Shown: positions 38,560-47,350, counted from the stretch's first letter. The stretch: 64,000 nt of DNA from Afipia birgiae 34632 (GCF_000308295.2 NZ_HG326652.1:267337-331336); one strand, 5' to 3'. The notes: a model not told the origin generated them from the sequence alone. Made by a program: numbers and translations.

Positions 38560-39173
38560 TCGGAAAACTCAAAGGTCTGATCGATTCCTACGGCGAGGAT
38601 TACGTGATCCTCGACGTGCAGGGCGTCGGCTATCAGGTGCATTGCTCGGCGCGGACCTTACAGGCGCTGCCGCAGCCCGGCGAAGCCGCTGTGCTGTCCA
38701 TCGAAACCTATGTCCGCGAGGATCAGATCAAGCTGTTCGGCTTTCGCAGCGACATGGAGCGCGAATGGTTCCGGCTGCTGCAAACGGTTCAGGGTGTCGG
38801 GGCCAAAGTGGCGCTCGCAGTCCTCTCAACATTGCCGCCGTCCGATCTCGCCAATGCAATTGCGCTACGCGACAAGGCTGCGGTGGCGCGCACGCCCGGC
38901 GTCGGACCGAAAGTCGCGGAGCGCATCGTCACTGAGCTGAAAGACAAGACACCGGCCTTCGCAAACGTCGATCCTGCGGTGGTGCATCTGTCGGGTGCGC
39001 TCGACGACAACCGCGCGCCGCGTCCTGTCACCGACGCGATCTCCGCGCTGGTCAATCTCGGCTATGGCCAGCCACAGGCGGCCGCCGCCATTGCAGCAGC
39101 CTCGCGCAGCGCCGGCGAGAAGGCCGAGACCGCTCAGCTTATTCGGCTCGGGCTGAAGGAATTGTCGAAGTGA
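38556..39173 (+). CDS. ruvA: Holliday junction branch migration protein RuvA
   Basis: Junction-binding subunit of RuvAB, 205 residues. OB-fold N-terminus ([19 protein letters not shown]), helix-hairpin-helix motifs ([17 protein letters not shown] and [14 protein letters not shown]) and the C-terminal RuvB-binding domain ([18 protein letters not shown]). Overlaps ruvC by ATGA and the following membrane-protein gene by GTGA. Confidence 0.95.
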   Translation: MIGKLKGLIDSYGEDYVILDVQGVGYQVHCSARTLQALPQPGEAAVLSIETYVREDQIKLFGFRSDMEREWFRLLQTVQGVGAKVALAVLSTLPPSDLANAIALRDKAAVARTPGVGPKVAERIVTELKDKTPAFANVDPAVVHLSGALDDNRAPRPVTDAISALVNLGYGQPQAAAAIAAASRSAGEKAETAQLIRLGLKELSK

Positions 39174-39700
39174 CCGGCGCGCAGGGCGCAGTCGGGCGGG
39201 AAGGCCTCAAGCGCGCATTGCGCTTTCTCGGCATCGTTGCGATCTTCACGGTCGTAGGACCGCTAACGATCGCGGCGATCGTTTCTCTGCTGATTATCGC
39301 GTTAGGCGCGCCATTGTTGCAGCTATTGCTAGCTATCGCCGATCTCGATGCATTGCGCAGCGTCGCGTCATTTGCGGCATGGCTGCTGGCGGCGGTCGCT
39401 ATTCTCGCGTCGTTTCTGCCGTCAGTCGCGGCGGGAATCATTTTCGCATGGACCGCGGTCTACGCAGACATCAATACGATCTGGATGGCGTGGCTCGCAG
39501 CGGGGATTGCCGCCGCAGGCTTCATCGTGTTCGGCATGTTCATCCACCCGAGCGAATCTTCCGCGCTGATCCTGCCGAGCGTGCAGTCGCCTGCGCAGGC
39601 GCTTTCGCTGTTCACCATGCTGGCCGTCCTCGCATTTCTTGCGGCCAGCTTCTGCTGGTGGCTTGCCGGTCCGCTGCATCGGGTTAAACATACGCCATGA
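39170..39700 (+). CDS. Hypothetical membrane protein between ruvA and ruvB
   Basis: Not recognised. It has 176 residues and a GTG start that overlaps the ruvA stop; its own stop overlaps the ruvB start (ATGA). Four hydrophobic segments are visible (about 17-40, 44-80, 85-115 and 130-170), giving a small polytopic inner-membrane protein. Tight coupling on both sides means it must be translated with RuvA and RuvB, yet a membrane role in branch migration is not known. It may simply share the operon. Confidence 0.75.
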   Translation: MTGAQGAVGREGLKRALRFLGIVAIFTVVGPLTIAAIVSLLIIALGAPLLQLLLAIADLDALRSVASFAAWLLAAVAILASFLPSVAAGIIFAWTAVYADINTIWMAWLAAGIAAAGFIVFGMFIHPSESSALILPSVQSPAQALSLFTMLAVLAFLAASFCWWLAGPLHRVKHTP

Positions 39701-40749
39701 CTTCGCCCCGCATCGTCACCCCCGAGCGCCGCGCCGACGACATCGGCGACACCTCGCTGCGTCCGCAGAACCTGTCCGAGTTCGTCGGCCAGCAGCAGGC
39801 GCGCGCCAACCTTCAGATATTCATCGACGCTGCGCGCAAGCGCAGCGAAGCGCTCGACCACGTGCTGTTCGTCGGCCCACCAGGCCTCGGGAAGACCACG
39901 CTGGCGCAGATCGTTGCGCGCGAACTCGGCGTCGGCTTCCGCGCGACCTCAGGTCCGGTGATCGCCAAGGCCGGGGATCTCGCAGCGCTGCTGACCAATC
40001 TTGAAGAGCGTGACGTTCTGTTCATCGACGAAATCCATCGACTCAGTCCGGCCGTGGAGGAAGTGCTTTATCCGGCGATGGAGGACTTTCAGCTCGACCT
40101 CATCATCGGTGAAGGGCCGGCGGCGCGCTCGGTGAAGATCGACCTGGCGAAATTCACGCTGGTCGGCGCAACCACGCGCGCGGGATTGCTCACCAATCCT
40201 CTGCGCGATCGCTTCGGCATTCCGATCCGGCTGAATTTCTACACCGAAGAAGAACTGGAAAAGATCGTCACCCGTGGTGCGCGCGTGCTCAATATTGGCA
40301 TGACGCCGGACGGCGCCAACGAGATAGCCCGCCGTGCGCGAGGCACACCGCGCATCGCGGGACGGCTGCTGCGGCGGGTGCGCGATTTCGCGTCGGCTGC
40401 GGATGCGAGCGCCATCGACCGCAAGATTGCGGACAACGCGCTCGGCGCGCTCGAGGTGGACAAGGCCGGTCTCGATGCGATGGACCGCCGCTATCTGACA
40501 ACCATCGCGATGAACTACGGCGGGGGACCGGTCGGGGTCGAGACCATGGCGGCAGCACTCTCCGAGCCGCGCGACGCCATCGAGGACATCATCGAGCCGT
40601 TCCTGATCCAATGCGGCTATCTGCAGCGTACGCCGCGCGGGCGGCTCCTGACCTCCCATGCCTTCCGGCATCTCGGTCTGGCCGAGCCGTCGCGCGATCC
40701 GTCGCAGTTCGGGCTGTTCGGGGGAGGCGAGAGCGACGGGGAACCGTAA
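39697..40749 (+). CDS. ruvB: Holliday junction branch migration ATPase RuvB
   Basis: AAA+ motor of RuvAB, 350 residues. Start of core [14 protein letters not shown], Walker [10 protein letters not shown] (60-67), Walker [10 protein letters not shown], sensor 1 [18 protein letters not shown] (quoted in part) and the C-terminal winged helix with [17 protein letters not shown]-type residues. Its start overlaps the preceding membrane-protein gene by 4 nt. Confidence 0.96.
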   Translation: MTSPRIVTPERRADDIGDTSLRPQNLSEFVGQQQARANLQIFIDAARKRSEALDHVLFVGPPGLGKTTLAQIVARELGVGFRATSGPVIAKAGDLAALLTNLEERDVLFIDEIHRLSPAVEEVLYPAMEDFQLDLIIGEGPAARSVKIDLAKFTLVGATTRAGLLTNPLRDRFGIPIRLNFYTEEELEKIVTRGARVLNIGMTPDGANEIARRARGTPRIAGRLLRRVRDFASAADASAIDRKIADNALGALEVDKAGLDAMDRRYLTTIAMNYGGGPVGVETMAAALSEPRDAIEDIIEPFLIQCGYLQRTPRGRLLTSHAFRHLGLAEPSRDPSQFGLFGGGESDGEP

Positions 40750-40799
40750 TTCCGCTTCAATTTACAGCCATGGATGGGGTGCATCACGATTAACCATTC

Positions 40800-41717
40800 A
40801 TGATTTCTCGCCGACATTTTCTCCGTTTCATCGCCGGGCTTGGCGCTTTTGGCGCTTCGACCACGGCCTATGGATTCGGCGTCGAGCCGGCCCGCCTACG
40901 GGTCACGCACTATACCATTGCGCCGCCGCAATGGCCGACAGATTTCAATCTCAAGATCGCAGTCATTACAGACCTTCATGCCTGCGATCCGTGGATGTCG
41001 CTCGATCGCATTCAGGGCATCGTCGATCGCACCAACCGTCTCAAAGCTGATGTCATTGTGCTGCTGGGCGACTACGTCGCCGGGCATCGGCAGGTGACGC
41101 GCTACATTCCCGCGGATGAATGGGCACCTGTGTTGAGCGGTCTGAAAGCGCCGCTCGGCGTGCATGCGATCCTCGGCAATCACGACTGGTGGGAGGACAA
41201 GGCGATCCAGCGCGCGGGCGAAGGTCACACGGTTGCGCGGCGCGCGCTCGAGGCCGCCGGTATCCCGGTTTACGAGAATGATGCGCAGCGCCTGACCAAG
41301 GACGGCCGCCCGTTCTGGCTGGCGGGTCTTGGGGATCAACTGGCGTATCTGCCCGCACGGCGCTTCCGGCCCGTTAGCCGCATCGGCGTCGACGATCTCT
41401 CGGCGACTCTGGCGAAGGTCAAAGACGATGCGCCGGTGATCCTTCTGGCTCATGAACCGGACGTAGCGGTGCGGGTGCCCGCTCGCGTCGCTCTGCAATT
41501 GAGCGGTCATACCCACGGCGGTCAGGTCAGACTGTTCGGCTGGTCGCCGGTGGTGCCTACCCGTTACGCCAGCAAATTCGCCTATGGTCACAGCCGCGAG
41601 AAATGCGACGTGATCGTCTCCGGCGGTCTGGGCTGCAGCATCATGCCCTTCCGCTTCGGAGTTCCTCCCGAAATCGTCATGGTGACGCTGGGCGGGTCTG
41701 CTTCCGGCGCGGCATAG
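40800..41717 (+). CDS. Exported metallophosphoesterase with twin-arginine-like signal
   Basis: YaeI/LpxH-like calcineurin-fold phosphoesterase, 305 residues. The N-terminus MISRRHFLRFIAGLGAFGAS is a Tat-type signal (SRRHFLR). Metal motifs: ITDLHACD, LLGDYVAG, LGNHDWW, LAHEPDVA and SGHTHGGQV. The substrate is unknown; lipid A precursors or phospholipid headgroups are handled by relatives. It lies between ruvB and ybgC. Confidence 0.88.
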   Translation: MISRRHFLRFIAGLGAFGASTTAYGFGVEPARLRVTHYTIAPPQWPTDFNLKIAVITDLHACDPWMSLDRIQGIVDRTNRLKADVIVLLGDYVAGHRQVTRYIPADEWAPVLSGLKAPLGVHAILGNHDWWEDKAIQRAGEGHTVARRALEAAGIPVYENDAQRLTKDGRPFWLAGLGDQLAYLPARRFRPVSRIGVDDLSATLAKVKDDAPVILLAHEPDVAVRVPARVALQLSGHTHGGQVRLFGWSPVVPTRYASKFAYGHSREKCDVIVSGGLGCSIMPFRFGVPPEIVMVTLGGSASGAA

Positions 41718-41757
41718 CGGCTTGCGCGGGCCGGGCAATTTGCGCAAAACGGTGACC

Positions 41758-42210
41758 ATGACAATTCATCTCGACGGATCGATCCGCGACGGCAAGCACG
41801 TCATGCAGGTGCGTGTCTATTACGAAGACACCGATTTCACCGGCATCGTTTATCACGCCAACTATCTGCGCTTCATGGAGCGCGGCCGCACCAACTATCT
41901 GCGGTTGCTCGGCGCGGATCAGCATGCGTTGTTCGCGGAAGCGCAGAACGAGGCGCCGGGGTTCGCCTTCGTGGTTCGCTCGATGCAGATCGAATATCTC
42001 AAGCCGGCCCGCATGGACGATGTGCTCGATGTCGTCACAGTGCCCGCCGACATTCGGGGTGCATCGATCACGCTGGCGCAGGAGGTCCGCCGCGGCGAAG
42101 ACGTGCTTGTCGAGGCGCGGGTCAAGGTCGCGTTCGTCTCCGGCGGCCGCGCGCGGCCGATCCCCAAAGCGCTGCGCATCGCCATGAAGGCTGATCAGGA
42201 CGCGGCCTAG
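41758..42210 (+). CDS. ybgC: Tol-Pal associated acyl-CoA thioesterase YbgC
   Basis: Hotdog-fold thioesterase, 150 residues from the ATG at 41758. The family motif YYEDTDFTGIVYHANY contains the catalytic aspartate (second D of DTD). It usually stands directly before tolQ and is thought to act in phospholipid metabolism with Tol-Pal. Here about 7 kb of accessory genes separate it from tolQ, and a dispersed repeat begins right after its stop. Confidence 0.92.
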   Translation: MTIHLDGSIRDGKHVMQVRVYYEDTDFTGIVYHANYLRFMERGRTNYLRLLGADQHALFAEAQNEAPGFAFVVRSMQIEYLKPARMDDVLDVVTVPADIRGASITLAQEVRRGEDVLVEARVKVAFVSGGRARPIPKALRIAMKADQDAA

Positions 42211-42292
42211 CGTCATTGCGAGCGAAGCGGAACAATCCAGAATTGCAAACAAGAACTGGATTGCTTCGTCGCAAGTGCTCATCGCAATGACG
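42211..42292. repeat. Dispersed palindromic repeat, copy C
   Basis: Begins at the base after the ybgC stop. CGTCATTGCGAGCGAAGCG at the left pairs imperfectly with ATCGCAATGACG at the right; CAATCCAG and CTGGATTG form the inner arms. Third copy of the family also seen at 21200 and 32272. It marks the left border of the accessory block inside ybgC-tolQ. Confidence 0.78.
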
Positions 42293-42330
42293 GCTTGTAT
42301 CGGCTGATCAGCATGTCGGACTTGACGGAC

Positions 42331-42366
42331 TGTACCGATTGGTACAGGATTGTACCCATCGGTACA
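42331..42366. promoter_or_regulatory. Tandem TetR-type operators upstream of the DUF1348-tetR pair
   Basis: Two palindromes TGTACC-N4-GGTACA at 42331-42346 and 42351-42366, spaced 20 bp centre to centre, so on the same face of the helix. A possible -35 TTGACG (42322-42327) lies just before the first. The second ends 16 bp before the DUF1348 ATG. Probable binding sites of the LmrA/YxaF-like TetR protein encoded by the second gene. Confidence 0.75.
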
Positions 42367-42382
42367 AACTGGAGCCGCCGTC

Positions 42383-42850
42383 ATGTCCCGTCCCCCGTTG
42401 CCGCCGTTCACCCGGGAAACAGCTGCGCAGAAGGCGCGCATGGCGGAAAACGCCTGGAATTCGCGCGATCCGGTGAAGGTCTCGCTAGCGTACACCGAGG
42501 ACAGCACCTGGCGAAACCGCGCGGAGTTCTTTCAGGGCCGCGCCGCGATCGTCGAATTTCTCGCCCGCAAGTGGTCGAAAGAACACGAGTACCGGCTGAT
42601 CAAGGATCTATGGGCTTTTGATCGCAATTTCATTTCGGTGCGTTTTCAGTACGAGTGGCATGACCATGCCGGGCAATGGTTCCGATCCTATGGCAACGAA
42701 AACTGGGAATTCGACGAACATGGTTTGATGAAACGCCGTGAAGCCAGCATCAACGATGTCGCGATCAAGGACAACGAGCGCCGGTTTCACTGGCCGGCGC
42801 CGGGTCCGCGTCCCGCGGACACGCCGGGGCTGGCTCCGGTTCCGAAGTGA
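42383..42850 (+). CDS. DUF1348 family protein (NTF2-like fold)
   Basis: SnoaL/NTF2-like protein of 155 residues, DUF1348 type: [39 protein letters not shown] and [29 protein letters not shown] (each quoted in part of the protein). Function unknown; the fold often forms small-molecule pockets. The start at 42383 has GGAG 8 nt upstream. It sits behind tandem TGTACC-N4-GGTACA operators and 22 bp before a tetR gene, so it is probably induced by that regulator's ligand. Confidence 0.85.
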   Translation: MSRPPLPPFTRETAAQKARMAENAWNSRDPVKVSLAYTEDSTWRNRAEFFQGRAAIVEFLARKWSKEHEYRLIKDLWAFDRNFISVRFQYEWHDHAGQWFRSYGNENWEFDEHGLMKRREASINDVAIKDNERRFHWPAPGPRPADTPGLAPVPK

Positions 42851-42872
42851 GTCCGCTTCCGAAGGATTGAAA

Positions 42873-43430
42873 ATGGCGAAAACCGAAACTGCGCGCGACG
42901 ACATCCTGGCCTCTCTGGCCGAGGTGTTTCGCGAGCATGGTTATGAGGGGACGACACTCGCGCTGATCTCGGAGGCCACAGGTCTCGGCAAGGGTAGCCT
43001 CTACAACTTCTTCCCCAGCGGCAAAGAACAGATGGCCATCGAGGTTCTGGCCTCCATTGATCGCTGGTTCAACGAGAAGATTTACGCGCCGCTGCGTACC
43101 GCGGCCGATCCCGCCAAAGGAATCGCGGATATGTACACCGCGACAAATGAGTACTTTCGTTCGGGACAACGGGTCTGCCTTGTTGGTGTGGTCGCGCTCG
43201 GCGCGTCGCGCGATCTGTTCGGCGAAGGGGTGAAGGTCTATTTCGCCGGATGGGTCGATGCGCTCGCGGCTGCGCTGCGACGTCTCGGCAACGATAAAGC
43301 AGATGCACGCCGCAAGTCGGAGCAGGCGGTGCTCGAAATTCAGGGCGCTCTTGTGCTCGCCCGCGCCTTCGATGATTCGAAAGTCTTTTCGCGTGCGTTA
43401 AAGGAGTCCGAGGCGCGCTTGAAAAAGTAG
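42873..43430 (+). CDS. TetR-family regulator, LmrA/YxaF-like
   Basis: Repressor of 185 residues. HTH: YEGTTLALISEATGLGKGSLYNFFPSGKEQM (about 23-53; quoted in part as SEATGLGKGSLYNFF). The C-terminal ligand domain resembles LmrA/YxaF proteins. AAGGA precedes the ATG. Second gene after DUF1348, behind tandem palindromes it probably binds, so the pair is self-regulated. Confidence 0.85.
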   Translation: MAKTETARDDILASLAEVFREHGYEGTTLALISEATGLGKGSLYNFFPSGKEQMAIEVLASIDRWFNEKIYAPLRTAADPAKGIADMYTATNEYFRSGQRVCLVGVVALGASRDLFGEGVKVYFAGWVDALAAALRRLGNDKADARRKSEQAVLEIQGALVLARAFDDSKVFSRALKESEARLKK

Positions 43431-43486
43431 CGGCGTGCGCGAGGGGATGCGCAGCGCCGCGTGAGTTTGCCGATCAGGGTGATCGG

Positions 43487-44131
43487 TTATGCGGCCGCCT
43501 TGTGGCGCGCGATCTCGGCCTTGTAGAGTTCGAACTCTTCGCCGATCGCTCTCGCCACGCTCGGCCGCGCCTTGAAACGATTGAGATAGTCGTTGATCGC
43601 GGGCCATTTTTTGAGATCGATCGGCGGCGTCGCCATGGTCCAGTTCAGCACGGTGCCGAGATAGGCGTCGGCCACGCTGAAATGATCGAGCAGGAATTCC
43701 CGGCCTTCGAGATAACTGTTGAGATAGTCGAGCCGCGACAGTCCCTTCTTGAGAACATAGGCGTGGACGTCAGCCGGTGCTTTTCGGTCGAGCAGGGTCA
43801 CGAACAGGCCTTTATGCAGTTCGGTGCCGATGAAGCACAGCCACTGCTGCAACCGGCTGCGCTCGATCCCGGCATCCGTGCCGATGCCAGCTTGCGGAAA
43901 ATGGTCGGCGACGTATTGCAGGATCGCTGCGTTCTCGGTGAGGACGAGGCCGTCATCGGTACTGATGGTTGGCACGAGGCCTAGCGGATTGACCGAGAAG
44001 AAGTCCGAATTGTCCTGTAACACCTTCTTGGATTTCGGATCGACCTCAAGATAGCGGGCGTCAGCGCCGGCTTCGTAAAGCGCGATGCGGGTTGCCATCG
44101 AACAGGCGAGCGGGGAGAAGTAGAGGTCCAT
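43487..44131 (-). CDS. Glutathione S-transferase family protein
   Basis: GST of 214 residues from the ATG at 44131 (GGAG 8 nt upstream). Thioredoxin-like N-domain MDLYFSPLACSMATRIALYE with SPLACS at the glutathione site, cis-Pro region GLVPTISTDDG and LTENAAILQYVADHFP; helical C-domain with SVADAYLGTVLNW. Conjugates or reduces electrophiles. Divergent from a tetR gene across a perfect palindrome, the usual layout for a detoxification gene under local repression. Confidence 0.9.
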   Translation of the reverse strand: MDLYFSPLACSMATRIALYEAGADARYLEVDPKSKKVLQDNSDFFSVNPLGLVPTISTDDGLVLTENAAILQYVADHFPQAGIGTDAGIERSRLQQWLCFIGTELHKGLFVTLLDRKAPADVHAYVLKKGLSRLDYLNSYLEGREFLLDHFSVADAYLGTVLNWTMATPPIDLKKWPAINDYLNRFKARPSVARAIGEEFELYKAEIARHKAAA

Positions 44132-44180
44132 GGTGCGTCTCCTTGGTTGAAACCGGTCCATCCTTGATTTTTATACCGTT

Positions 44181-44199
44181 CCGCATAAATTAAATGCGG
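44181..44199. promoter_or_regulatory. TetR-type operator between gst and tetR
   Basis: Perfect inverted repeat CCGCAT-N7-ATGCGG in the 88-bp AT-rich gap between the divergent gst and tetR genes. It overlaps a possible minus-strand -35 (TTGACC, 44198-44203), so a bound repressor could block gst and its own gene. Confidence 0.7.
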
Positions 44200-44219
44200 T
44201 CAAGAGAATTATTTGCGAT

Positions 44220-44885
44220 ATGGTACAAAAAAAGCAAAACCCGCCTAATGAAGCCGCCGGCGCTCCGAAAAAGCGTGGCCGTCCACGTGCTTTCGAGCCG
44301 GATGTCGCGCTCGGCAAGGCTATGGACACGTTTCGGGATGGCGGCTTCGCCGCGACCTCCCTTGACGATCTCAGCGAAGCGATGGGCATCAACCGGCCGA
44401 GCCTCTACGGGACTTTCGGCGACAAGCGCGAGCTATTTCTAAAGGCGTATGAGCGCTATCGCGCCGAAATGGCCAAGGTATTCGCGCACGCTTTCGACCC
44501 GGCGCTGACGCTGCGGCAGATGCTGGAAGCGATCTATGCGACAGCGCTCGATGTCTATCTCGCGGGCGAAAACGGACCGCGCGGCTGCTTCACCGTCATG
44601 ACAGCGACGTCCGAAGCCATGGCCGATCCGGAGATTCGTCCCCTTGTGCAGCGGGCGTTGGGCTCGACACAGCGAACGCTGGCCAGGCGCTTTCAGGCCG
44701 CGGTGGAGACTGGTGAACTGCCACCCACCGCGAATGTGCAGGTTCTGTCGCAGATCGCGGCATCGACCGTCGAAGCGCTGGCGATCCGCTCCCGCGCCCG
44801 CCTGCCGCGTGCAGAACTCGAGGTCATCGCTAAGGGCACCATCGATCTGATCTGCGGACCTTCGTCAGGGACGACAAAGGCTTAG
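44220..44885 (+). CDS. TetR/AcrR-family regulator
   Basis: 221 residues. A Lys/Arg/Pro-rich leader (KKRGRPRAF) precedes the HTH (FAATSLDDLSEAMGINRPSLYGTFGDKRELF, about 41-71; quoted in part as EAMGINRPSLYGTFG). C-terminal domain of the TetR_C_11/AefR-like class (LTLRQMLEAIYATALDVYL, PRGCFTVMTA). Divergent from gst across the CCGCAT-N7-ATGCGG palindrome. Confidence 0.88.
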   Translation: MVQKKQNPPNEAAGAPKKRGRPRAFEPDVALGKAMDTFRDGGFAATSLDDLSEAMGINRPSLYGTFGDKRELFLKAYERYRAEMAKVFAHAFDPALTLRQMLEAIYATALDVYLAGENGPRGCFTVMTATSEAMADPEIRPLVQRALGSTQRTLARRFQAAVETGELPPTANVQVLSQIAASTVEALAIRSRARLPRAELEVIAKGTIDLICGPSSGTTKA

Positions 44886-44900
44886 TGACGGCGCTGCTCA

Positions 44901-44927
44901 ACTCATGTAAAAGGGTCTTACATGAGT
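44901..44927. promoter_or_regulatory. Operator of the WHG-domain tetR gene
   Basis: Perfect palindrome with 10-bp arms, ACTCATGTAA-N7-TTACATGAGT, ending 2 bp before the TetR gene start. Its inner part ATGTAA-N7-TTACAT recurs upstream of the DUF2852 gene (45661-45679), which suggests one regulator for both. Confidence 0.8.
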
Positions 44928-44929
44928 AG

Positions 44930-45607
44930 ATGCGCAAAATGAGCTGGCACAAGGGTCGCGGCCGCCGCGAGGGCGGTTACCACCACGGCAATCTGAAAGA
45001 AGCGCTGGTGCAGGCCGCGCTCGATCTGATCGCGAACAAGGGGCCGGCTGGTTTCACCTTCGCCGAAGCTGCGCGCTCGGCCGGTGTCAGCCCGGCAGCG
45101 CCGTATCGCCATTTCCGCGATCGTGACGAGTTGCTTGCCAGCGTCGCGCAGCAAGGCTTCGAACAGTTCGAGGCGCAGCTCACGGCAGCGTGGGACGATG
45201 GCCGCCCCGATACGCCGACGGCTTTTCAGCGAATTGGAAAAGCCTATCTCGCCTTCGCGCGCGAGAATCCCGCCTATTACTCGGCAATGTTCGAATCCGG
45301 TGTGCCAATCGAAAGCAATCCGGCTTTGCTGCTTGCCGGCGAACGCGCCTTCGCGGTCATTCGCGCGGCATCCGAACGGCTGGTGGCAATGGCGCCTCCA
45401 GGCGTGCCGCGTCCGCCCGCGATGATGATGGCGCTTCACATCTGGTCGATGTCGCACGGCATCGCATCGCTGTTCGGGCGCGGCGATGCTGCACGCCGCA
45501 AGCTGCCGATGTCACCCGACGACCTGCTGGAAGCAGGCGTGCTGATCTACCTCAAGGGACTCGGGTTCCCGACCGATCAGCATAGGCACGCAGCACCCCC
45601 CAAATAA
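44930..45607 (+). CDS. TetR-family regulator with WHG domain
   Basis: 225 residues; a better start may be MSWHKGRGRREGGYHHGNLK (44939). HTH about 38-62 (FTFAEAARSAGVSPAAPYRHFRDRDELL, quoted in part). The C-terminal part (YYSAMFESGVP, ALHIWSMSHGIASLF) is the WHG type. A 27-bp palindrome abuts its start and the same half-sites stand before the downstream DUF2852 gene, so it probably represses both. Confidence 0.88.
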   Translation: MRKMSWHKGRGRREGGYHHGNLKEALVQAALDLIANKGPAGFTFAEAARSAGVSPAAPYRHFRDRDELLASVAQQGFEQFEAQLTAAWDDGRPDTPTAFQRIGKAYLAFARENPAYYSAMFESGVPIESNPALLLAGERAFAVIRAASERLVAMAPPGVPRPPAMMMALHIWSMSHGIASLFGRGDAARRKLPMSPDDLLEAGVLIYLKGLGFPTDQHRHAAPPK

Positions 45608-45633
45608 TTTTCGGAACCCCGGGGAGGCCCCGC

Positions 45634-45679
45634 TTGACAAAATCCTTGGATGTTTTATCTATGTAAATGTTATTTACAT
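45634..45679 (+). promoter_or_regulatory. Promoter and operator of the DUF2852 gene
   Basis: TTGACA (45634-45639) is a consensus -35; the -10 is weak (around 45656-45662). It is followed at once by the palindrome ATGTAA-N7-TTACAT (45661-45679; longer arms ATGTAAAT-N3-ATTTACAT). The half-sites and spacing equal those before the tetR gene at 44930. Confidence 0.7.
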
Positions 45680-45710
45680 TCACGGAAGCGTGAAAACTGG
45701 GAGGACGCCG

Positions 45711-46218
45711 ATGGCGAACACCGCAAACGCCAACACTGCACGTCTCGACCGATGGGGCCGCCCCGACTGGGCGGGACCGCATCACGACAACTTCGAATCG
45801 CGCGACGACTGGCGTCCGCGGTTTCATCCCGGCCGGATCATTCTCATCGTAGCCGGCTTCATCATCTGGTGGCCGCTGGGTCTGGCCGCTCTCGCTTACA
45901 CACTCTGGAGCAGAAACATGGGTTGCTGGTCTCAAGATCGTCACGGCCGCTGGGCCGACAAGATGGAGCGCATGCAGTACAAGATGGAGCGGATGCGCAG
46001 CCGTATGGAAGGCCGCGGATACTACGCGCCGTCGAGCGGCAACCGCGCCTTCGATGACTACCGCACTGGAGACGCTGCGCCGTCTCGAGGAAGAGCAGAC
46101 CGAATTCAAGGACTTCCTCGATCGTCTGCGCCACGCCAAGGACAAGGAAGAGTTCGACGCCTTCATGGCGCAGCACAAGCAGCGCCCGACTCCGCCGAAC
46201 GATCAGCCGCAGGGATAA
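45711..46218 (+). pseudogene. DUF2852 membrane protein with a +1 frameshift
   Basis: The N-terminal frame (MANTANANTARLDRWGRP, one membrane segment near RIILIVAGFIIWWPLGLAAL, then MERMQYKMERMRSRMEGRG) follows the DUF2852 pattern to SSGNRAFDDYRT. There one extra G (46068/46069) shifts the frame. The expected C-terminus continues in the next frame as TLRRLEEEQTEFKDFLDRLR and on to TAA at 46218. Without the insertion the protein would have 168 residues. As read, translation runs on to 46247 with an unrelated tail. Confidence 0.82.
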
Positions 46219-46252
46219 GACAAGCCTCCGTCTCCCTGACTGGCTAACGAAG

Positions 46253-46286
46253 CCGCCCACCTGTCGATCAGGTGGGCGGTTTTGTT
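46253..46286 (+). terminator. Intrinsic terminator
   Basis: Perfect 11-bp stem CCGCCCACCTG / CAGGTGGGCGG with a 5-nt loop, followed by TTTTGTTTT. It closes the DUF2852 transcript and lies just before the end of the convergent dioxygenase gene. Confidence 0.88.
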
Positions 46287-46293
46287 TTGCCTG

Positions 46294-47094
46294 TCAGTTT
46301 GACAATGCATTCCTGATGGCGCGCTCGACAGGCGAGTAATCGCCATTTTGCCGGTTCAGTGAGAGCGGCGCAGCAGGGCTGAGCGGCGGCTGAGCCAGAA
46401 ATCGCGGACGGGTGCCGCGATGCGGCTGTGCCGCATGAACCAGAAACGGATGGCAGAGATAGACCGTCCCGGCATCGCCCGTTGCCAGCACCTCAGGCAA
46501 TTCCGCCGTTTCGGCGAAGCCGTTGGCAGCAAGCTCCCTTAGCGTCAAACCGTTCTCACCTGCTGGAGCGAGCATCCTCGCGATGTCGAGGTGGGACCCG
46601 GCACGAATGCGGGTCGGTGCGTCCTCCTCGCCGACATCCGAGAACAGGAACAACATCAGCAGCGCCCGGTTCTTGGAGGTGATGTTCGCACGCCACTCCA
46701 TGAAATCAGGATTGTCTGTGCCGAAACTGACGTCGATATGCCATCCCGCATCGCCGGGATCATCGGGTGAGGGAAACCGCACGGGGAATGTGCCGAGGCT
46801 CATGCGAGGCTGCCAGCGGTCCTTGCCGACGAGTTGGTCGAACGCTTGATGCAGGATCGGGGTGTTTGCAGCCATCGCGAACGGCTGTTGTCCATATTGA
46901 CCCAGCCGAATGACGGGCTTGGTCCAGGTTTTCGGATCATCCGGATCGCAACCACTGTCGCGCCAAAGAACGTCTCGTCCCTGATCGGCGAGTTCGCGGG
47001 CAAAGGCCCGTTCAATTTTGACGTATCCATCGCGGATGAATTGTTCGATCTGCGCATCGGTCAGCGCACGTGCAGGTTCTGCTGTGTTGGGCAT
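46294..47094 (-). CDS. Phytanoyl-CoA dioxygenase (PhyH) family protein
   Basis: Fe(II)/2-oxoglutarate-dependent oxygenase, 266 residues; substrate unknown. The metal triad can be read: H119 and D121 in GWHIDVSFG and the distal histidine H220 in CHPFLVHAAQ, with R230 as probable 2-oxoglutarate anchor. Segments DAQIEQFIRDGYVKIERAF and RIRAGSHLDIARML are typical. It is isolated and convergent with the DUF2852 gene. Confidence 0.85.
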   Translation of the reverse strand: MPNTAEPARALTDAQIEQFIRDGYVKIERAFARELADQGRDVLWRDSGCDPDDPKTWTKPVIRLGQYGQQPFAMAANTPILHQAFDQLVGKDRWQPRMSLGTFPVRFPSPDDPGDAGWHIDVSFGTDNPDFMEWRANITSKNRALLMLFLFSDVGEEDAPTRIRAGSHLDIARMLAPAGENGLTLRELAANGFAETAELPEVLATGDAGTVYLCHPFLVHAAQPHRGTRPRFLAQPPLSPAAPLSLNRQNGDYSPVERAIRNALSN

Positions 47095-47350
47095 AGGAAA
47101 CTCTCATGACATCGGCCAGCCGCAGACGTTCGCTGTTGGAAGCGAGGCCGGCATGTTGGATTGGGCTTTTCAAACCCGGCTTTTTGCCTGCAAGCAGGCG
47201 GAGCCGATCAGATTTGAAAGAAAGCCGTGCAGATGCTGAGGGTCATGAATTTCATAGCGGACGAATTCTAACCGGCGACGCGGTCTCGTCAACTGGCCGA
47301 TATGCATCGCGTGCGCGTGTATCAGCCGCCTGCCGGCGTGGAAATCGGCG

